Source of the DNA: Desulfovibrio sp. X2
Lineage (GTDB): Bacteria > Desulfobacterota > Desulfovibrionia > Desulfovibrionales > Desulfovibrionaceae
Direction: 5' to 3'
DNA: 64,000 bases
NCBI RefSeq assembly: GCF_000422205.1
Contig: NZ_ATHV01000022.1
Span: 140,777 to 204,776, forward strand
Part shown: positions 26,501 through 34,602 of the stretch, in pieces
Position numbering within the stretch: position 1 is the stretch's first letter
Layout of the letters: the number at the start of each line of letters is the position of its first letter
Notes under the pieces: generated by a model
Databases searched by the model: none
What the model was told of the DNA's origin: nothing
The model's input: the letters and a program-made list of their open reading frames with translations, nothing else
Translations under genes and position numbers: made by a program

Positions 26501-27029
26501 CGGGTACGAAGACGTCCAGGATGTCGCCGCGCATGGACATCTCGCCCGGCGCCGTGACCATGCCTACGCGGCGGTAGCCCCAGAGCACGAGCTGTTCGAG
26601 CACAAGCTCGGAGAGGATCTCTTCGTGGCGGGTGAGGATCAGCTCGGCCTGGGCCGCAAGCTCCGGAGGCGGCCACATGGGCAGGAGGTTGTCCGCGGAG
26701 AGGACCGCGGCCAGGGCGCCGCTGCGCGAGGTCAGCCGGGAGAGCGCGGCCCAGCGTGCCGCCCATTCGCGGGGCTCGGGCACGCCCGGCCGGTATTCCG
26801 GAAGGAAGACGACCTTGGATGCGCCGCGCTCCCCTTCGCCCAGAAACAGGCCCAGCAGGGCACGCGCGGCCCGGGCCTCGCGTTCGCCGGGCAGCACCCA
26901 GACCACGCTCGTACCTTGGCGCAGCAGGGCGGCCGCGGTCAGGGCCTGGGTGGCGTGGCCGCTCTTGAAGATGCGCAGGCTGTCGCTGCGTCCGGCCAGA
27001 AAATCGCGAAGCTTGTCGGGAAACTGCAA
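23574..27029 (-). CDS. mfd: transcription-repair coupling factor
   Basis: DNA translocase that removes RNA polymerase stalled at lesions and recruits UvrA. 1151 residues from the start chosen. Seen: UvrB-like N-terminal module, RNA polymerase-interaction domain near residue 485 (DLLVHRDYGLSRFAGL), Walker A GDVGFGKTEVALRAAF near 630, DEEQRFGVRHKE near 730, LTATPIPRTLQLSL and the C-terminal domain. The start is TTG 27029, preceded by AAGGAG with 9-nt spacing; an upstream GTG at 27095 lies within a strong hairpin and lacks a ribosome-binding site. Confidence 0.95.
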   Translation of the reverse strand: MQFPDKLRDFLAGRSDSLRIFKSGHATQALTAAALLRQGTSVVWVLPGEREARAARALLGLFLGEGERGASKVVFLPEYRPGVPEPREWAARWAALSRLTSRSGALAAVLSADNLLPMWPPPELAAQAELILTRHEEILSELVLEQLVLWGYRRVGMVTAPGEMSMRGDILDVFVPGFEHPARLEFFGDTLDEIRLFNAQTQRSVTDLPALTLVPAAPALLVPEIKEQGEAKLGRLKTTGQINAEALDRFTRSLEEADGFLWPGLYYQNPARLSDYLPPDAVYLLSGGATLREKMEETVWGWQEFCQKQREDKGILVRDDLLLWPEEDARRTWTSKRHLVFEELVLGVSKEGLELPERQIEAFSDLFWKPDDQKRPWTALVANLREWESQEGQTLLSFQSPRSRSRFLKLAEQEGISPRQDYAPDRRGVYALVSPLSKGMELSWAGVRILSEDVLQPGEAPTRVARSKDWKGLASYDEISQGDLLVHRDYGLSRFAGLTRLAHGEVANDYMLLLFDGEDKLYLPVDRMGMVQRYKGPEGAAPSLDSLRGARWRAAKERARKAVEKIAQELVEMYAYRRIAKGYAYSPTSELYREFEAGFSFEETPDQARAIQEVLADMERSEPMDRLVCGDVGFGKTEVALRAAFRAVADGKQVALLCPTTVLAEQHYHTFKTRMANFPVSVAMLSRFVPKAEQKTIIAAAARGAVDVLVGTHRMLSQDVHLPRLGLLVLDEEQRFGVRHKERLKELKRTIDCLTLTATPIPRTLQLSLSGIRSLSVIETPPADRKPVETALVERDDGMLRRILERELARGGQVFWVHNRVRTLDGVTAYVRSLVPEAKVGMAHGQMTAQELENAMHAFWHGETDVLVCTAIVESGLDFPNANTLIVDQAHMFGLGQLYQLRGRVGRSERQAYAYFVVPSMEAVPEDARKRLRVILDMDYLGAGFRVAMEDLRLRGAGNILGEAQSGQIAKVGLDLFLEMLEEEVRRLRGEGTSSRPETEMNFVIAAHIPESYIPDAQERLNWYKAFAAARSETEAQDLALEIKDRFGKWPVPLANFLSALELKRELVRLGASRADLYPGRVVVQWKGEDAAPETGDIVAWLQSRREWAKLLPPGKLEARLPEDRDTAQGLAWLRDELKLLAPSGAERPAP

Positions 27030-27083
27030 GGAACTGGACTCCTTCGAGACGCGCAAGGGCGGCGGACGATCAGTCAAACGCGA

Positions 27084-27120
27084 ACAGCCGTCCACGGGCT
27101 GGCCGGCCCGGGACGGCTGT
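27084..27120. terminator. strong hairpin between cheW and mfd
   Basis: 27084-27093 (ACAGCCGTCC) pairs with 27111-27120, and inside it 27095-27099 (CGGGC) pairs with 27106-27110, giving a 15-bp stem with a single bulged base and a 6-nt loop. Read on the minus strand it follows the cheW stop and precedes the mfd start; only a weak T-run (TTCGCGTTT) follows. It is a likely terminator or attenuator for cheW. Confidence 0.6.
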
Positions 27121-27142
27121 GAATCGTCTGCGAATCGTCTGC
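27121..27142. repeat. two tandem copies of an 11-bp unit
   Basis: GAATCGTCTGC occurs at 27121-27131 and again exactly at 27132-27142, abutting the hairpin between cheW and mfd. No function is evident; it may be replication slippage. Confidence 0.85.
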
Positions 27143-27179
27143 GGACGCTCTCCCTGGATCTGCCTGGATCGAAGCCGGG

Positions 27180-27656
27180 CTAGACCTGGGAGAGGACGTC
27201 CTTCTCCTCGCGGGACAGCAGACGGTCGAGGTCGAGCATGATCAGCAGGCGATCGGCCAGCTTGCCCACGCCCTTGATGTACTCGGACTCGACGCCCGCG
27301 ACGACCGGCGGAGGCGGCTCCACCGTGTCCGCGGAAATCCGCAGGACCTCGGACACGGAGTCGACCACGAAGCCGACGATCATGTTGTTGATCTCGATGA
27401 CGATGATGCGCGTGTTCTTGTCGTGCGCGCGCGTCTCCATGCCGAAGCGCTTGCGCAGGTCGATGATCGGAATGACCTTGCCGCGCAGGTTGATGACGCC
27501 TTCGACGAACTCGGGCGCCTTGGGCACCTTGGTGATCTCCATGGTGCGGATGATTTCCTGGACTTTCAGGATATCCACACCGAATTCCTCGTCACCGATG
27601 CTGAAGGTGACGAGTTGGAGCAACTCGGCGTCCTGCCTCTTGTGCATGTCGTTCAT
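27180..27656 (-). CDS. cheW: chemotaxis coupling protein CheW
   Basis: Adaptor that couples chemoreceptors to CheA. 158 residues: LLQLVTFSIGDEEFGVDILK, VQEIIRTMEITKVPKAPEFV, EGVINLRGKVIPIIDLRKRF (the strongly conserved CheW core) and DSVSEVLRISADTVEPPP. GGGGGACATTTC precedes the ATG at 27656. No cheA or receptor is next to it; it stands upstream of mfd, separated by a hairpin. Confidence 0.95.
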   Translation of the reverse strand: MNDMHKRQDAELLQLVTFSIGDEEFGVDILKVQEIIRTMEITKVPKAPEFVEGVINLRGKVIPIIDLRKRFGMETRAHDKNTRIIVIEINNMIVGFVVDSVSEVLRISADTVEPPPPVVAGVESEYIKGVGKLADRLLIMLDLDRLLSREEKDVLSQV

Positions 27657-27871
27657 GAAATGTCCCCCGAGCCCGGTCTGTCGGGCTTTTGCGCCCGGCA
27701 TTCGGCCTACGCGCGAAATTAACTATAAAATCTCCCTGCCTCGAGCGCAAGGAGAAAGGTGGGAAGCCTTGCGCGACGGCCGCTTGGGAGGCGGGCTTGC
27801 AAAACCTCGGGGCATCCCCTAAGAGAAGCGAGGTGCATTCATGCAACCTGCCTCAGGAGGACCCGCCCCGA

Positions 27872-28087
27872 ATGGCTCATTATCTTGCTCTTCCCGACAG
27901 CTTTCCCCTCGAAGAACAACTCAAGACGCTGCGCGACGACGAGTTGCTCGACTTCTGGGAAGAGACCCAGCACCTCGAGAAGCTTCTTGCCGAGGAAGCG
28001 CCCGAAGCGGAGAATACCGACTACGAGCGTCTCATCCTTCAGGAACTCCAGGTCCGCTTCCAGCGGCGCCACGGGCTGCCCCGCTAG
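27872..28087 (+). CDS. small conserved hypothetical protein, 71 aa
   Basis: Unrecognised acidic protein beginning MAHYLALPDSFPLEEQLKTL, predicted mostly helical, ending in a basic VRFQRRHGLPR. CAGGAGG lies 11 nt before the ATG, which picks this start out of a longer open frame. It is divergent from cheW and convergent with the UDP-glucose dehydrogenase gene. Looks real by its ribosome-binding site and composition; function unknown. Confidence 0.7.
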   Translation: MAHYLALPDSFPLEEQLKTLRDDELLDFWEETQHLEKLLAEEAPEAENTDYERLILQELQVRFQRRHGLPR

Positions 28088-28128
28088 GGGCGCAGCCCGC
28101 GCACCGCTTCCATCCCCCTGCCGACGGA

Positions 28129-29472
28129 CTACTCGGGCCTGGTCGGCCTGCGACCGATGCTGAAGTAAGCGAAGCCTTCCGAAGCCATGAACGACGGGGC
28201 GTAGAGATTGCGCCCGTCGAAGACGATGGGGGCGCGCAGAAGCCGCTTGATCCGCGTCACGTTCGGGTTGCGGAACTGGTTCCACTCCGTGACCACGGCC
28301 AGGGCATCCGCCTTGTCCAGGGCGTCGTACTGCTGTTCGCAGACCTCGACCAGCGGGTTGTCCTTGAATATCTCGCGCGCCCTCTCGCCCGCCACGGGGT
28401 CGAAGGCCCGGATGCGCATCCCCTCGGCCGTGAGGTCGCGGATGATGTCGATGGACGGCGCGTCGCGCATGTCGTCGGTGTTGGCCTTGAAGGCCAGGCC
28501 CCACATGGCCAGCGTCTTGCCCTTCACTCCGCCCTGGTCGGCGAAGTAGTTCTTGACCTTGTTCGAGAGCATGAGCTTCTGGCGCGAGTTGACCAGGTCC
28601 ACGGACTCGATGAGGCGCGGCGAGTAGCCGTGCTCCTTGGCCGTGTTGATCAACGCCCTGACGTCCTTGGGGAAGCAGGAGCCGCCGTAGCCCACGCCGG
28701 GGTAGATGAAGTGGTAGCCGATGCGGTGGTCCGAGCCGATGCCCATGCGCACCTCGCGCACGTCCGCGCCGACCAGCTCGCAGATGTTGGCCACCTCGTT
28801 GATGAACGAGATCTTGGTGGCGAGCAGGCAGTTGGCCGCGTACTTGGTCATCTCGGCGCTCTTCACGCCCATCATGATCAGCTTGTCGCGGCTGCGCGCG
28901 TAGGGGGCGTAGAGGGCCTCGAGATGGCGCGCGGCCTTCTCGGAATCCGTGCCCACGATGACGCGGTCGGGCTTCATGAAGTCGTTGACCGCGTCTCCTT
29001 CCTTCAGGAACTCGGGGTTGGAGACCACGTCGAACTCGATGTCGAGGCCGCGCTGGGCGAGCTCGGCCGCGACGATCTCGCGGACCTGATCGGCGGTGCC
29101 CACGGGCACCGTGGATTTGTCCACGATGATCTTGTAGCCGTTCATGACCTGCCCGATCTGGGCGGCCACCTGATGGACGTAGCACAGATCGCAGGAGCCG
29201 TCCGGCTTGGACGGCGTGCCCACGGTGAGGAACACGCACAGGGCGTCGCGAACGCCCTCTTCCAGATCGGTCGTGAAACGCAGGCGGCCGTCGCGCGCGT
29301 TGCGGGCGACGAGATCCTCGAGTCCGGGCTCGAAGATGTGGATGTGCCCCTGGCTCAGCATCTCCACGACGGAGGGATTCACGTCGACGCAGACGACGTC
29401 GTTGCCCATCTCGGCGAGACAGGCGGCGCTGACGAGCCCTACGTAACCGGTGCCGACGATGCAAACGTTCAT
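28129..29472 (-). CDS. UDP-glucose 6-dehydrogenase
   Basis: NAD-dependent oxidation of UDP-glucose to UDP-glucuronate, for surface polysaccharide synthesis. 447 residues, standard for the family: [20 protein letters not shown] (Rossmann), [27 protein letters not shown], the catalytic cysteine in [13 protein letters not shown] (about residue 265) and [34 protein letters not shown] precedes the ATG. The gene stands alone; no glycan cluster adjoins it. Symbols ugd/udg/kfiD are used for this family, so I leave the symbol blank. Confidence 0.96.
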   Translation of the reverse strand: MNVCIVGTGYVGLVSAACLAEMGNDVVCVDVNPSVVEMLSQGHIHIFEPGLEDLVARNARDGRLRFTTDLEEGVRDALCVFLTVGTPSKPDGSCDLCYVHQVAAQIGQVMNGYKIIVDKSTVPVGTADQVREIVAAELAQRGLDIEFDVVSNPEFLKEGDAVNDFMKPDRVIVGTDSEKAARHLEALYAPYARSRDKLIMMGVKSAEMTKYAANCLLATKISFINEVANICELVGADVREVRMGIGSDHRIGYHFIYPGVGYGGSCFPKDVRALINTAKEHGYSPRLIESVDLVNSRQKLMLSNKVKNYFADQGGVKGKTLAMWGLAFKANTDDMRDAPSIDIIRDLTAEGMRIRAFDPVAGERAREIFKDNPLVEVCEQQYDALDKADALAVVTEWNQFRNPNVTRIKRLLRAPIVFDGRNLYAPSFMASEGFAYFSIGRRPTRPE

Positions 29473-29668
29473 GCTGGATGAATCTCCTGTTGAATATAAT
29501 GATAAAAGGGAGTGGCAGGGTCGGGCGCATCCTCGTTACGTCATGCCGTCCGAAGCGTCAACAGAGTCGCAAAGCCCCTGCCGGATGTTGCCAAGGGGGC
29601 CGAGAAAACATACACCGATTGTCCCGGCCCCGGGCCGGAATCCAGTGATTTTTTTGAAGGAGGCCGCC

Positions 29669-30394
29669 ATGCCCCTTTTGGCCGTCAACGTGGACCATGT
29701 GGCAACGCTCCGCCAGCAACGCCTCGGCATCGAACCGGAACCCGTCACCGCGGCCCTCATGGCCGAGCTCGCAGGCGCCCGCGGCATCATCGTACACCTT
29801 CGAGAGGATCGCCGCCACATCCAGGACCGCGACGTGACGACGCTGCGCGCCTGTCTGCAGACCCACCTGAACCTCGAGATGGCCGCCACGCCCGAGATGC
29901 AGAAGATCGCCCTCTCGGTGCGCCCCAACTCGGTCTGCCTGGTGCCCGAGAAGCGCCAGGAGCTGACCACGGAGGGCGGGCTGGCAGTGGCCGGGCGCGA
30001 GGACGAGATCAGGAGGTTCCTCAAGCCCATCTGGGCCGAAGGGATCACCTCGAGCCTGTTCATCGACGCCGACCCGGCCCAGGTGCAGGCCGCCGCGGAC
30101 ATCGGCACGCAGTTCGTGGAGATCCACACGGGCCACTACGCCGACGCCGGGGACAACACCGCCCGCGACCTCGAGTTCGCCAGGATCGCCGGAGCCATCG
30201 GCCTGGCGCGCAAGCTCGGCCTCAAGGTCAACCTCGGCCACGGCCTGAACTACGTCAACATCCTGGCCTTCAAGGACGTGACGGGCATCAGCGAGTATTC
30301 CATCGGCCACAGCATCATCTCGCGCGCCGTGCTCACCGGCCTTTCGGAGGCCGTGAGCCGCATGGTCTCCATCGTGGAAGGCTTTACGGAATAA
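29669..30394 (+). CDS. pdxJ: pyridoxine 5'-phosphate synthase
   Basis: Condenses 3-amino-2-oxopropyl phosphate with deoxyxylulose 5-phosphate in de novo vitamin B6 synthesis. 241-residue TIM barrel with [37 protein letters not shown], the glutamate in [11 protein letters not shown], and [12 protein letters not shown] with [25 protein letters not shown] precedes the ATG at 29669. It is the first gene of a tightly packed plus-strand operon through cimA. Confidence 0.97.
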   Translation: MPLLAVNVDHVATLRQQRLGIEPEPVTAALMAELAGARGIIVHLREDRRHIQDRDVTTLRACLQTHLNLEMAATPEMQKIALSVRPNSVCLVPEKRQELTTEGGLAVAGREDEIRRFLKPIWAEGITSSLFIDADPAQVQAAADIGTQFVEIHTGHYADAGDNTARDLEFARIAGAIGLARKLGLKVNLGHGLNYVNILAFKDVTGISEYSIGHSIISRAVLTGLSEAVSRMVSIVEGFTE

Positions 30395-30398
30395 GCGA

Positions 30399-30773
30399 AT
30401 GATCGTCGGCCTGGGAATCGACGTGGTGGAGCTCGCTCGCATCGCAAAAGGCATCGAGCGCTTCGGCGAACGCTTCCTGACTAAGCTCCTCACGTCCGGC
30501 GAACGCGCCGCCATGTCGGGAAGACACCCGATCCCCTTCCTGGCCGCACGCTTCGCGGCCAAGGAGGCGGCCTCAAAGGCCCTGGGCACGGGGTTCTCGC
30601 AGGGCGTGACCCTGCACCTCCTGGAGGTCGTGGGCGGCGAGCGCGGCAAGCCGGAGATGGTCTTTCACGGTGCGGCCCGCGAGCGCGCGGACGAGCTCGG
30701 CGTGAGCCGCATCCACGTCAGCCTGACGCACGGCCGGGACACGGCCGCCGCAGTGGTCGTCCTGGAGCGATGA
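30399..30773 (+). CDS. acpS: holo-[acyl-carrier-protein] synthase
   Basis: Transfers 4'-phosphopantetheine from CoA to the serine of acyl carrier protein. 124 residues with [20 protein letters not shown] (catalytic Asp in GIDVVE), [20 protein letters not shown] (Mg-binding Glu) and [20 protein letters not shown]. It starts 4 nt after pdxJ, the classical pdxJ-acpS pairing of proteobacteria. Confidence 0.96.
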   Translation: MIVGLGIDVVELARIAKGIERFGERFLTKLLTSGERAAMSGRHPIPFLAARFAAKEAASKALGTGFSQGVTLHLLEVVGGERGKPEMVFHGAARERADELGVSRIHVSLTHGRDTAAAVVVLER

Positions 30774-30829
30774 CGAGAGCCGTCCGGACGCCCCCCGCGA
30801 ACCTCGACGCAGCGAGCAAGGAGCGCAGC

Positions 30830-32395
30830 ATGCACGCCCCCCTCCCCTCCCCCGACGAGATGGCCCGCTGGGACAAGGCCTCCGTGTCCCTGGGCATCAA
30901 GCCCGAAATCCTCATGGAGAACGCCTCTCGCGAGGCCTTGCGCGTCCTGGCCGAAGGCCTGGGCGGTCTGGCCGGACGGCGTGTGCTGCTCCTGGCCGGA
31001 CCGGGCAACAACGGCGGCGATGTCTTCGCCCTGGCTCGCCACCTCCTGTGCGCCGGGGCCGTGGTGCGCCTGGCGCAGACCAAGCCTCGCGCCGGCTACA
31101 AGGGAGAGTCGGCCTACAACCTGCGCCTGGCCGCCAAGCTCGGCGTGAACGGCGAGCTGGTCACGGAGCGCAACCTGTCCCGCCTGGAGCTCGAATGGAC
31201 CACATGGCGGCCGGACGCCGTGGTGGACGGCCTGCTGGGCACCGGCTTCTCGGGCAGCCTCTCCTCCTTCTTCCTGCGCCTCGTGCAGGTCGTGAACGCG
31301 CTTCGCGCCTCGTCCTTCATCTTCGCCGTGGACGTGCCCTCGGGGCTCGACGCGCGCACCGGCCGCCCGGCACCCGAGGCGGTCAGGGCCCACGCCACCG
31401 CGACCTTCGAGGCCGCCAAGTTCGGCCTGGCCCTGCCCTGGGCGGCGGCCTTCACCGGAAGGCTCTACGTGCGGGCCATCGGCATCCCGCCACAGGTCAA
31501 GGACGAGCATCCCGCCTCCGCGGCCCTGCTCGGCCCCGAGACGCTCGGCCTGCTTCCCGGCCCCGGCGGCGAGGGACACAAGGGGACCTACGGCCACCTC
31601 CTGGTGCTCGGCGGCAGCTACAACCTGACCGGCGCGCCGGTCCTGGCCTCCCTCGGGGGACTTCGCAGCGGATGCGGCCTTTCGACCATCGGCTGCCCCT
31701 CGGGCCTTTCCTACCATCTGAAATCCGGCATGCCCGAACTCATGACCCTGCCTCTGGGCAAGGGCAACGAGTGGAACGGCCACTTCATGGCCGAGCTCGG
31801 ACCTCACCTGGGCCGTTTCCAGGCCCTGGTCGTCGGACCGGGGCTCGGACGCACCGACGGCGCGCGCGATTTTCTGCGCCGCCTGCTCGCCGAGGAGATG
31901 CTGCCGCCCCTGGTCCTGGACGCGGACGCGCTCTACTGGCTCGCCCAGGACACGGAGCTGCCGCGCCTGCCCGAGGGCACCGTGCTCACGCCCCATCCCC
32001 TGGAGGCCGGCCGCATCCTCGGCACGGGCGCCGGGGAGGTCCAGGACGACAGGCGCTCGGCCGTGCACGCCCTGATCGAGCGCACCGGCGCAGTGGTCAT
32101 CCTCAAGGGCGCGGGCACCTTGGTGGCCGCGCCGGGTTCGCCGGTTCACCTCTGTTCCGTGGATGCCCCGGCCCTCTCCGTGGGCGGCTCGGGCGACGTC
32201 CTGGCCGGTTGCGTGGGAGCCTTGCTCGCGCGCGGCCTGCCGCCGCTTGACGCGGCACGGCTTGGCGCATACCTGCATGCACAGGCCGGTCTTCTTCTCA
32301 GCAACGAATTCCCCGCGCGGGGCTGCACAGCCACGGAAATCGCCGCCGCCCTGCCGCGGGCCATGCAAGGAGCTTCCCCATGCGCACGGCCCTAG
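30830..32395 (+). CDS. bifunctional NAD(P)H-hydrate epimerase / ADP-dependent dehydratase
   Basis: Repairs hydrated NAD(P)H. The N-terminal epimerase (NnrE/YjeF_N) half shows LMENASREALRVLAEGL and LLAGPGNNGGDVFALARHL. The C-terminal dehydratase (NnrD) half shows GTYGHLLVLGGSYNLTGAPV, VVGPGLGRTDGARDFL, TPHPLEAGRILG and SVGGSGDVLAGCVGALLARG. 521 residues from ATG 30830, which has AAGGAG six bases upstream; an ATG at 30770 overlaps the acpS stop but has no ribosome-binding site. Its end overlaps the CBS gene by 16 nt. Confidence 0.93.
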   Translation: MHAPLPSPDEMARWDKASVSLGIKPEILMENASREALRVLAEGLGGLAGRRVLLLAGPGNNGGDVFALARHLLCAGAVVRLAQTKPRAGYKGESAYNLRLAAKLGVNGELVTERNLSRLELEWTTWRPDAVVDGLLGTGFSGSLSSFFLRLVQVVNALRASSFIFAVDVPSGLDARTGRPAPEAVRAHATATFEAAKFGLALPWAAAFTGRLYVRAIGIPPQVKDEHPASAALLGPETLGLLPGPGGEGHKGTYGHLLVLGGSYNLTGAPVLASLGGLRSGCGLSTIGCPSGLSYHLKSGMPELMTLPLGKGNEWNGHFMAELGPHLGRFQALVVGPGLGRTDGARDFLRRLLAEEMLPPLVLDADALYWLAQDTELPRLPEGTVLTPHPLEAGRILGTGAGEVQDDRRSAVHALIERTGAVVILKGAGTLVAAPGSPVHLCSVDAPALSVGGSGDVLAGCVGALLARGLPPLDAARLGAYLHAQAGLLLSNEFPARGCTATEIAAALPRAMQGASPCARP

Positions 32396-32835
32396 ACATC
32401 ATGAGCACCGACATCATCTCCGTCACTCCGGACACCGATATCCCCGCGGCCGCGCGCCTGCTGATCGAGAAGAACATCAACGGCGTGCCCGTGGTCGAAG
32501 ACGGAAAGCTCGTGGGCATCCTGACGCAATCCGACCTGATCACGCAGCAGAAGACCCTGAAGCTTCCGAGCGTCTTCACCTTCCTCGACGGCTTCGTGCC
32601 CCTGGGCAGCCTGGACAAGATGGAACGCGAAATGAGGAAGATCACGGCCATGAGCGTGCGAGACGCCATGACGCCCGATCCGGTGACCGTCAGCACGGAC
32701 ACCCCGCTGGAGAAGGTCGCGGCGATCATGGTCGACGAGCGGCTGCACACCCTGCCCGTAGTCGAGGGCAAGAGGCTCGTGGGCGTGATCGGCAAGTCCG
32801 ACGTCCTGCGCACGCTCATGGGCGGCAAGGAGTAG
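32380..32835 (+). CDS. CBS-domain pair protein
   Basis: Stand-alone Bateman module of 151 residues, probably an adenine-nucleotide sensor. First CBS about residues 3-60 (MSTDIISVTPDTDIPAAARL and VVEDGKLVGILTQSDLI); second about 90-150 (DAMTPDPVTVSTDTPLEKVA and VVEGKRLVGVIGKSDVLRTL). A 30-residue insert separates them. It overlaps the 3' end of nnrDE by 16 nt and precedes tsaE. No effector domain is present; the partner is unknown. Confidence 0.92.
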   Translation: MRTALDIMSTDIISVTPDTDIPAAARLLIEKNINGVPVVEDGKLVGILTQSDLITQQKTLKLPSVFTFLDGFVPLGSLDKMEREMRKITAMSVRDAMTPDPVTVSTDTPLEKVAAIMVDERLHTLPVVEGKRLVGVIGKSDVLRTLMGGKE

Positions 32836-32842
32836 CTTCGCG

Positions 32843-33361
32843 GTGAAGCGCCTCGCCGTCCGCCTTTCGGGAACGGCAGCCACGGAAGCCCTGGGCGCGG
32901 CCCTGGCCGCGTGCCTTTCTCCGCGCCCCGGGTTCGCCCTGCTCCTCGACGGCCCCTTGGGGGCCGGCAAGACCACGCTCGTGCGCGGCCTGGCCTCCGT
33001 CCTGCCCGGCGGCGACGAGGCCGAAGTGGCCAGCCCCTCCTTCAACATCTGCAACATCTATCCGACCGTTCCCGAGGTGGCCCACTTCGACCTCTATCGC
33101 CTGGAGGGCATGTCTCCGGGCGAGGAGTTCCATGACGCCCTGGAGCACCCCGAAACGCTTGTAATTGTCGAGTGGTCACAGTATCTAGACGGACCCGACA
33201 GGCCCGAGGACGCGCTTTCGTGCGAGCTGCACGCCGAGGGGAAAGGCCGCGAGGCCGTCCTCTCCGCCGAAGGCCCCAGGGCCTCGGCCTGCCTGGAGAA
33301 ACTGGAACGAGTCCTGCTGGAACGCAATATTCCCCATACGTCCCACGAGGAAGCAGAATGA
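32843..33361 (+). CDS. tsaE: tRNA threonylcarbamoyladenosine biosynthesis ATPase TsaE
   Basis: ATPase partner of TsaB/TsaD in t6A37 tRNA modification. 172 residues with Walker A DGPLGAGKTTLVRGL, SPSFNICNIYPTVPEVAHFD (switch region, usually SPTF) and LVIVEWSQYL. The start is GTG 32843, with AAGGAG at 32827 upstream. The C-terminal 40 residues are poorly conserved. Its TGA overlaps the ATG of lysC (ATGA), indicating translational coupling. Confidence 0.92.
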   Translation: MKRLAVRLSGTAATEALGAALAACLSPRPGFALLLDGPLGAGKTTLVRGLASVLPGGDEAEVASPSFNICNIYPTVPEVAHFDLYRLEGMSPGEEFHDALEHPETLVIVEWSQYLDGPDRPEDALSCELHAEGKGREAVLSAEGPRASACLEKLERVLLERNIPHTSHEEAE

Positions 33362-34602
33362 ATATCGTCGTGCAGAAATTCGGCGGCACTTCGGTCGCCG
33401 GCCTGGAACGGATGAAGAGGGTCCTCGAGATCGTCAAGCGCACGCTGGCCGAGGGCAACAAGGTCGTCATCGTGCTTTCCGCCATGTCCGGCGAGACCAA
33501 CCGCCTCCTGGGGCTAGCCCAGGAGTGGTCCAAGACCCCCGATCCGGCCGAGCTCGACGTGCTCGCGACCACGGGCGAGCAGGTCTCCATCGCGCTCTTC
33601 TCCATGCTCTGCAAGGATGCCGGGATCAGGGCGCGCTCCCTGCTCGGCCATCAGATACAGATCAAGACCACCTGCGACTTCACCAACGCCCGCATCCTGG
33701 ACATCGACACCCTGACGCTGCGCGCCCTGCTCGACAAGTACGACGTGCTCGTGGTGGCCGGATTCCAGGGCTGCGACGAGGAAGGCCGTCTGACCACGCT
33801 CGGCCGGGGCGGATCCGACACCTCCGGAGTGGCCCTGGCCGCCGCGCTCGGAGCCTCCACCTGCGAGATCTACACCGACGTGGAAGGCGTCTTCACCACC
33901 GATCCCAACATCTGCGACCAGGCCCGCAAGCTGGACCGCGTGAGCTACGAAGAAATGCTCGAGATGGCCAGCATGGGCGCCAAGGTACTGCAGATCCGCT
34001 CCGTCGAATTCGCCAAGAAGTACAACGTCCCCGTGCACGTGCGCTCGACCTTCACCGACAATCCCGGCACCATCGTGTCCCAGGAGGATCCGTCCATGGA
34101 ATACGTTCTCGTTTCCGGCATCGCCTACGACAAGGACCAGGCCCGCGTGACCATCTACGACGTGCTCGACCAGCCGGGCGTGGCGGCCTCCATTTTCGGC
34201 CCCATCGCCGAGAAGGGCATTCTCGTGGACATGATCATTCAGAATACCAGCCGGGACGGGCACACGGACATGACCTTCACGGTCTCGCGCAAGGATCTGG
34301 AGAAGATTCTCCCCCTGCTGGACGCCATCGAGAAGGACATCGGCGCCAAGGACATCCAGTACGACACCGGCGTCTGCAAGGTCTCGGTCATCGGCGTAGG
34401 CATGCGCAACCACTCGGGCGTGGCCGCGCGCGCCTTCAAGGCCCTGTCCCGCGAAGGCATCAACCTGCTCATGCTCTCCACCTCGGAGATCAAGATCACC
34501 ATGCTCATCGAGGACAAGTACGCCGAGCTGGCCGTGCGCACGCTGCACGAGGAGTTCGAACTGGACAAGCACCCTGGCGAACGAAAGGTCGGAGAGGTAT
34601 GA
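33358..34602 (+). CDS. lysC: aspartate kinase
   Basis: Phosphorylates aspartate, the first step to lysine, threonine and methionine. 414 residues: VVQKFGGTSVAGLERMKRV, VVLSAMSG-type IVLSAMSGETNRL, TLGRGGSDTSGVALAAALGA, EIYTDVEGVFTTDPN, and two C-terminal ACT repeats (VTIYDVLDQPGVAASIFG; VSVIGVGMRNHSGVAARAF), so allosteric control by lysine and/or threonine is likely. The ATG overlaps the tsaE stop, and its own stop overlaps the cimA ATG. Confidence 0.96.
   Translation: MNIVVQKFGGTSVAGLERMKRVLEIVKRTLAEGNKVVIVLSAMSGETNRLLGLAQEWSKTPDPAELDVLATTGEQVSIALFSMLCKDAGIRARSLLGHQIQIKTTCDFTNARILDIDTLTLRALLDKYDVLVVAGFQGCDEEGRLTTLGRGGSDTSGVALAAALGASTCEIYTDVEGVFTTDPNICDQARKLDRVSYEEMLEMASMGAKVLQIRSVEFAKKYNVPVHVRSTFTDNPGTIVSQEDPSMEYVLVSGIAYDKDQARVTIYDVLDQPGVAASIFGPIAEKGILVDMIIQNTSRDGHTDMTFTVSRKDLEKILPLLDAIEKDIGAKDIQYDTGVCKVSVIGVGMRNHSGVAARAFKALSREGINLLMLSTSEIKITMLIEDKYAELAVRTLHEEFELDKHPGERKVGEV

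Noticed and set aside
23527..26766. Long minus-strand open frame of over 1000 codons in another frame across mfd
   Set aside because: Arg/Gly/Ala/Pro-rich with no motif, while the mfd frame shows every expected helicase motif.
24357..27122. Plus-strand open frame of about 920 codons opposite mfd
   Set aside because: Leu/Gly/His/Ala-rich mirror of the mfd codons; no ribosome-binding site or domain.
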